Assembly: GCA_903928285.1 (NCBI GenBank)
Contig: CAIYQH010000294.1
Location: forward strand, 1 to 17,394
Reading direction: 5' to 3'
Length of the DNA stretch: 17,394 bases
From: an uncultured Bacteroidales bacterium
Lineage (GTDB): Bacteria; Bacteroidota; Bacteroidia; Bacteroidales; FEN-979
In this document: positions 15,866 through 17,394 of the stretch, in pieces
Layout: each line of letters begins with the position of its first letter
Position numbering within the stretch: position 1 is the first letter of the stretch
Made by a program: the position numbers and the translations under genes
Notes under the pieces: generated by a model
Seen by the model: the letters and a program-made list of their open reading frames with translations, nothing else
The model's database searches: none
What the model was told of the DNA's origin: nothing

Positions 15866-17182
15866 ATGAAAAAAATTGTACTTTCTTTATTGTTCCTTGC
15901 GGCGACTTTCATTACCGTTGCACAAACAGGACAGCGCCAGATGGTGCTTGCTGAAGATTTCACAAGTACGTTGTGTACCTATTGTCCGGGAGCGGCTATG
16001 GGAATGGACGACCTCCTCTCAAACGGCAAATTTGTTGCGGTAATCGCTGAACACAGCAATTATGGCAATACCGATCCTTTCAAAAACGTTTATTCCCTTG
16101 CCCGTAATTCAATGTATGGCGTATCAGCCTACCCTACCGTGGGATTTGACGGGTTGAAGATGTATTGTGGCGGTAATCATTCCAGCACCATGTATGCATC
16201 GTATCTGCCGTTATACAACTCCCTTATTGTGCTTCCCTCGCCCGTTACCATGACAATGGTTATCAGCCATACCGGTTTAAATTACACGGCTGTTGTTACG
16301 TTGGTTAAAACCGATGTGATCACCTCCGTCAGCAACATTCTTTATTTCTTCGTAACACAATCAGGGATTACCTACAACTGGGAAGGTCAAACCCATCTGG
16401 AACATGTAAACAGGCTGATGGCTCCGGATCAAAACGGTGTTGCCATTGATTTTACAACCGGAAATACCCAGACCGTTACCCTGAATTTCGCCATGGACCC
16501 TACCTGGCCATTAGCCGATTGTGAATTTATTGCCACCCTTCAAAACAAGGATGCCGGCCAGGGAAACCAGACAGGATCCACTGGCGGATATCCCATCAAA
16601 GCTTACCAGGTTCTTCAGACGATCAAACAGGGAGCCATCAACCTTGCCCCCGATTTCACAGTGGCCTCCAACACTGTTGTCACCAACACCCCGGTAACCT
16701 TTACCAATGCCACTACAGGAGGTTATATCGGCGTTCCCGAAACATACGAATGGATATTCCAGGGCGGCACACCGGTCTCCTCCTTTGACAAAGACCCCGT
16801 GGTAACCTATGCCAGCCAGGGAACCTATGACGTCACCCTCATCGTGAACAGGGGCGGCCAGATCGACACCCTCGTGAAACCAGGCTTTATCACAGCCAAT
16901 TTCCCGGTTGGCGTTCAGGAAAACCAAACCATCATAGCTACCAAAATTTCTCCGAATCCATCCAATGGCATCGTCACCCTTGATGTTTTCAGCGGCAAAA
17001 ATATTACGGTGAATGTTTCCGTGATCAACTCCATCAATGTTCCTGTTTACCAGGAAGCCGGAATCAACTTCACAGGCAGGCTAACCCGTACGATCAACCT
17101 TGGCAATATTGCAAAGGGGATCTATTTCGTGGTTGTTGACCAGGAGGGAAGCAAAACAGTTAAAAAGCTGATCATCAACTAA
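15866..17182 (+). CDS. T9SS-exported Omp28-like thioredoxin-fold protein with PKD domain
   Basis: A 438-residue secreted protein. The signal peptide ends TVA before Gln20. Residues about 25-235 resemble the Omp28-related family, which starts with a thioredoxin-like fold: EDFTSTLCTYCPGA with Cys37-x-x-Cys40, and a cis-Pro-type loop SAYPTVGFDG, followed by a beta-rich domain with the HLEHVNRLM segment typical of the family. Residues about 261-345 form a PKD domain (VTFTNATT, YEWIFQGG, YASQGTYDVTLIV). Residues about 358-438 (ISPNPSNGIVTLD to VKKLIIN) are a type A T9SS sorting domain. The CxxC pair suggests a redox-active or structural disulfide at the cell surface, but activity is not proven for this family. 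It has its own strong promoter and is followed by a strong terminator, so it is monocistronic. Confidence 0.9.
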   Translation: MKKIVLSLLFLAATFITVAQTGQRQMVLAEDFTSTLCTYCPGAAMGMDDLLSNGKFVAVIAEHSNYGNTDPFKNVYSLARNSMYGVSAYPTVGFDGLKMYCGGNHSSTMYASYLPLYNSLIVLPSPVTMTMVISHTGLNYTAVVTLVKTDVITSVSNILYFFVTQSGITYNWEGQTHLEHVNRLMAPDQNGVAIDFTTGNTQTVTLNFAMDPTWPLADCEFIATLQNKDAGQGNQTGSTGGYPIKAYQVLQTIKQGAINLAPDFTVASNTVVTNTPVTFTNATTGGYIGVPETYEWIFQGGTPVSSFDKDPVVTYASQGTYDVTLIVNRGGQIDTLVKPGFITANFPVGVQENQTIIATKISPNPSNGIVTLDVFSGKNITVNVSVINSINVPVYQEAGINFTGRLTRTINLGNIAKGIYFVVVDQEGSKTVKKLIIN

Positions 17183-17195
17183 CACTGATCAGCTT
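17165..17195 (+). terminator. First hairpin overlapping the stop codon
   Basis: AAGCTGATCA (17165-17174) pairs perfectly with TGATCAGCTT (17186-17195) across an 11-base loop that contains the TAA stop of the Omp28-like gene. No U-run follows directly, so it is probably an mRNA 3'-end stabiliser or an accessory to the terminator just downstream. Confidence 0.6.
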
Positions 17196-17202
17196 ACGCA
17201 TT

Positions 17203-17250
17203 AAGCAGGCCGGACATGTTAGCATCATGTCCGGCCTGCTTTTTTTATTT
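17203..17250 (+). terminator. Strong intrinsic terminator after the Omp28-like gene
   Basis: A perfect 16-bp stem, AAGCAGGCCGGACATG (17203-17218) with its complement at 17226-17241, closes a 7-base loop and is followed by a T-rich run (17241-17250). It ends transcription of the upstream gene and separates it from the promoter at 17279. Confidence 0.95.
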
Positions 17251-17278
17251 TCGATATGAATGGGTGCGAAAATATTTG

Positions 17279-17286
17279 TAACTTTG
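17279..17286 (+). promoter_or_regulatory. Bacteroidota -7 box (TAACTTTG) for the right-edge gene
   Basis: TAACTTTG matches TAnnTTTG exactly and is identical to the -7 box of the preceding gene. It ends 19 bases before the ATG at 17306. The -33 region has no clear TTG. Confidence 0.6.
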
Positions 17287-17305
17287 TTACTTATAAAATA
17301 AAATC

Positions 17306-17394
17306 ATGAAAAAGTTCTTTATCCTCTTCTTCTCATGTGCCCTGGCATTAAACCTGATGGCAGGAAATATTGAAAAGGTTTTTACCTTTTCAGG
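17306..17394 (+). CDS. Start of a secreted protein, cut by the window edge
   Basis: Only 29 codons are visible. MKKFFILFFSCALALNLMA is a classical signal peptide, with likely cleavage after LMA before Gly, followed by NIEKVFTFS. The promoter box, short A-rich leader and MKK start support a real gene. The mature part is too short to assign a family; unlike the other secreted proteins here it does not start with Gln. Confidence 0.75.
   Translation, partial: MKKFFILFFSCALALNLMAGNIEKVFTFS

Overview
The window looks like a chromosomal segment of a Bacteroidota bacterium, probably an uncultured Bacteroidales/Flavobacteriia-like lineage. Three things point there. First, promoters have the phylum-specific form: a TAnnTTTG -7 box, sometimes with a TTTG/TTG element about 20 bases upstream, and no clear Shine-Dalgarno sequences. 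Second, several secreted proteins have type IX secretion (T9SS) C-terminal sorting domains, PKD-like domains and beta-propellers. Third, there is a LruC-domain lipoprotein and a glutaminyl-cyclase-like M28 lipoprotein. No mobile element, CRISPR array, tRNA or rRNA was seen.

Layout from left to right. (1) Bases 1-1665, minus: the N-terminal 555 residues of a large secreted protein that runs off the left edge. It has six propeller-type repeats with a period near 51 residues, placed between the two halves of a PKD-like domain, followed by Ig/PKD-like modules. (2) Bases 1666-1929: a divergent promoter region with a 9-bp tandem repeat and a run of ten G. (3) 1930-3603, plus: apolipoprotein N-acyltransferase (lnt). 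(4) 3764-4360 and 4400-5395, plus: a nitroreductase-family protein and a glutaminyl-cyclase-like M28 lipoprotein, 39 bases apart. (5) 5432-6769, minus: a PIN-PhoH ATPase. (6) 6932-11266, minus: a surface block with a LruC/DUF4114-type lipoprotein, a small uncharacterised protein and a T9SS-exported propeller protein. (7) 11580-14498, plus: DNA polymerase I with all three domains and intact catalytic motifs. (8) 14628-15737, plus: a divergent ROK-family sugar kinase without the family zinc motif. (9) 15866-17182, plus: an Omp28/thioredoxin-like T9SS protein with a PKD domain, ended by a strong terminator. (10) 17306 to the right edge: the start of another secreted protein.

How the genes relate. 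Housekeeping genes (lnt, phoH-like, polA, ROK kinase) alternate with envelope and secreted-protein genes. Lnt finishes the maturation of lipoproteins, and this window itself encodes two. The glutaminyl-cyclase-like lipoprotein fits the predicted signal peptides of the three complete secreted-protein N-termini, each of which is cleaved just before Gln (the 'Bacteroidetes Q-rule'); N-terminal Gln is the substrate such enzymes cyclise. I do not see a clearly new defence or mobile system. The most unusual items are the propeller inserted in a PKD-like fold, the slippage-prone repeats in the divergent promoter region, the zinc-less ROK kinase and the uncharacterised 171-residue protein.
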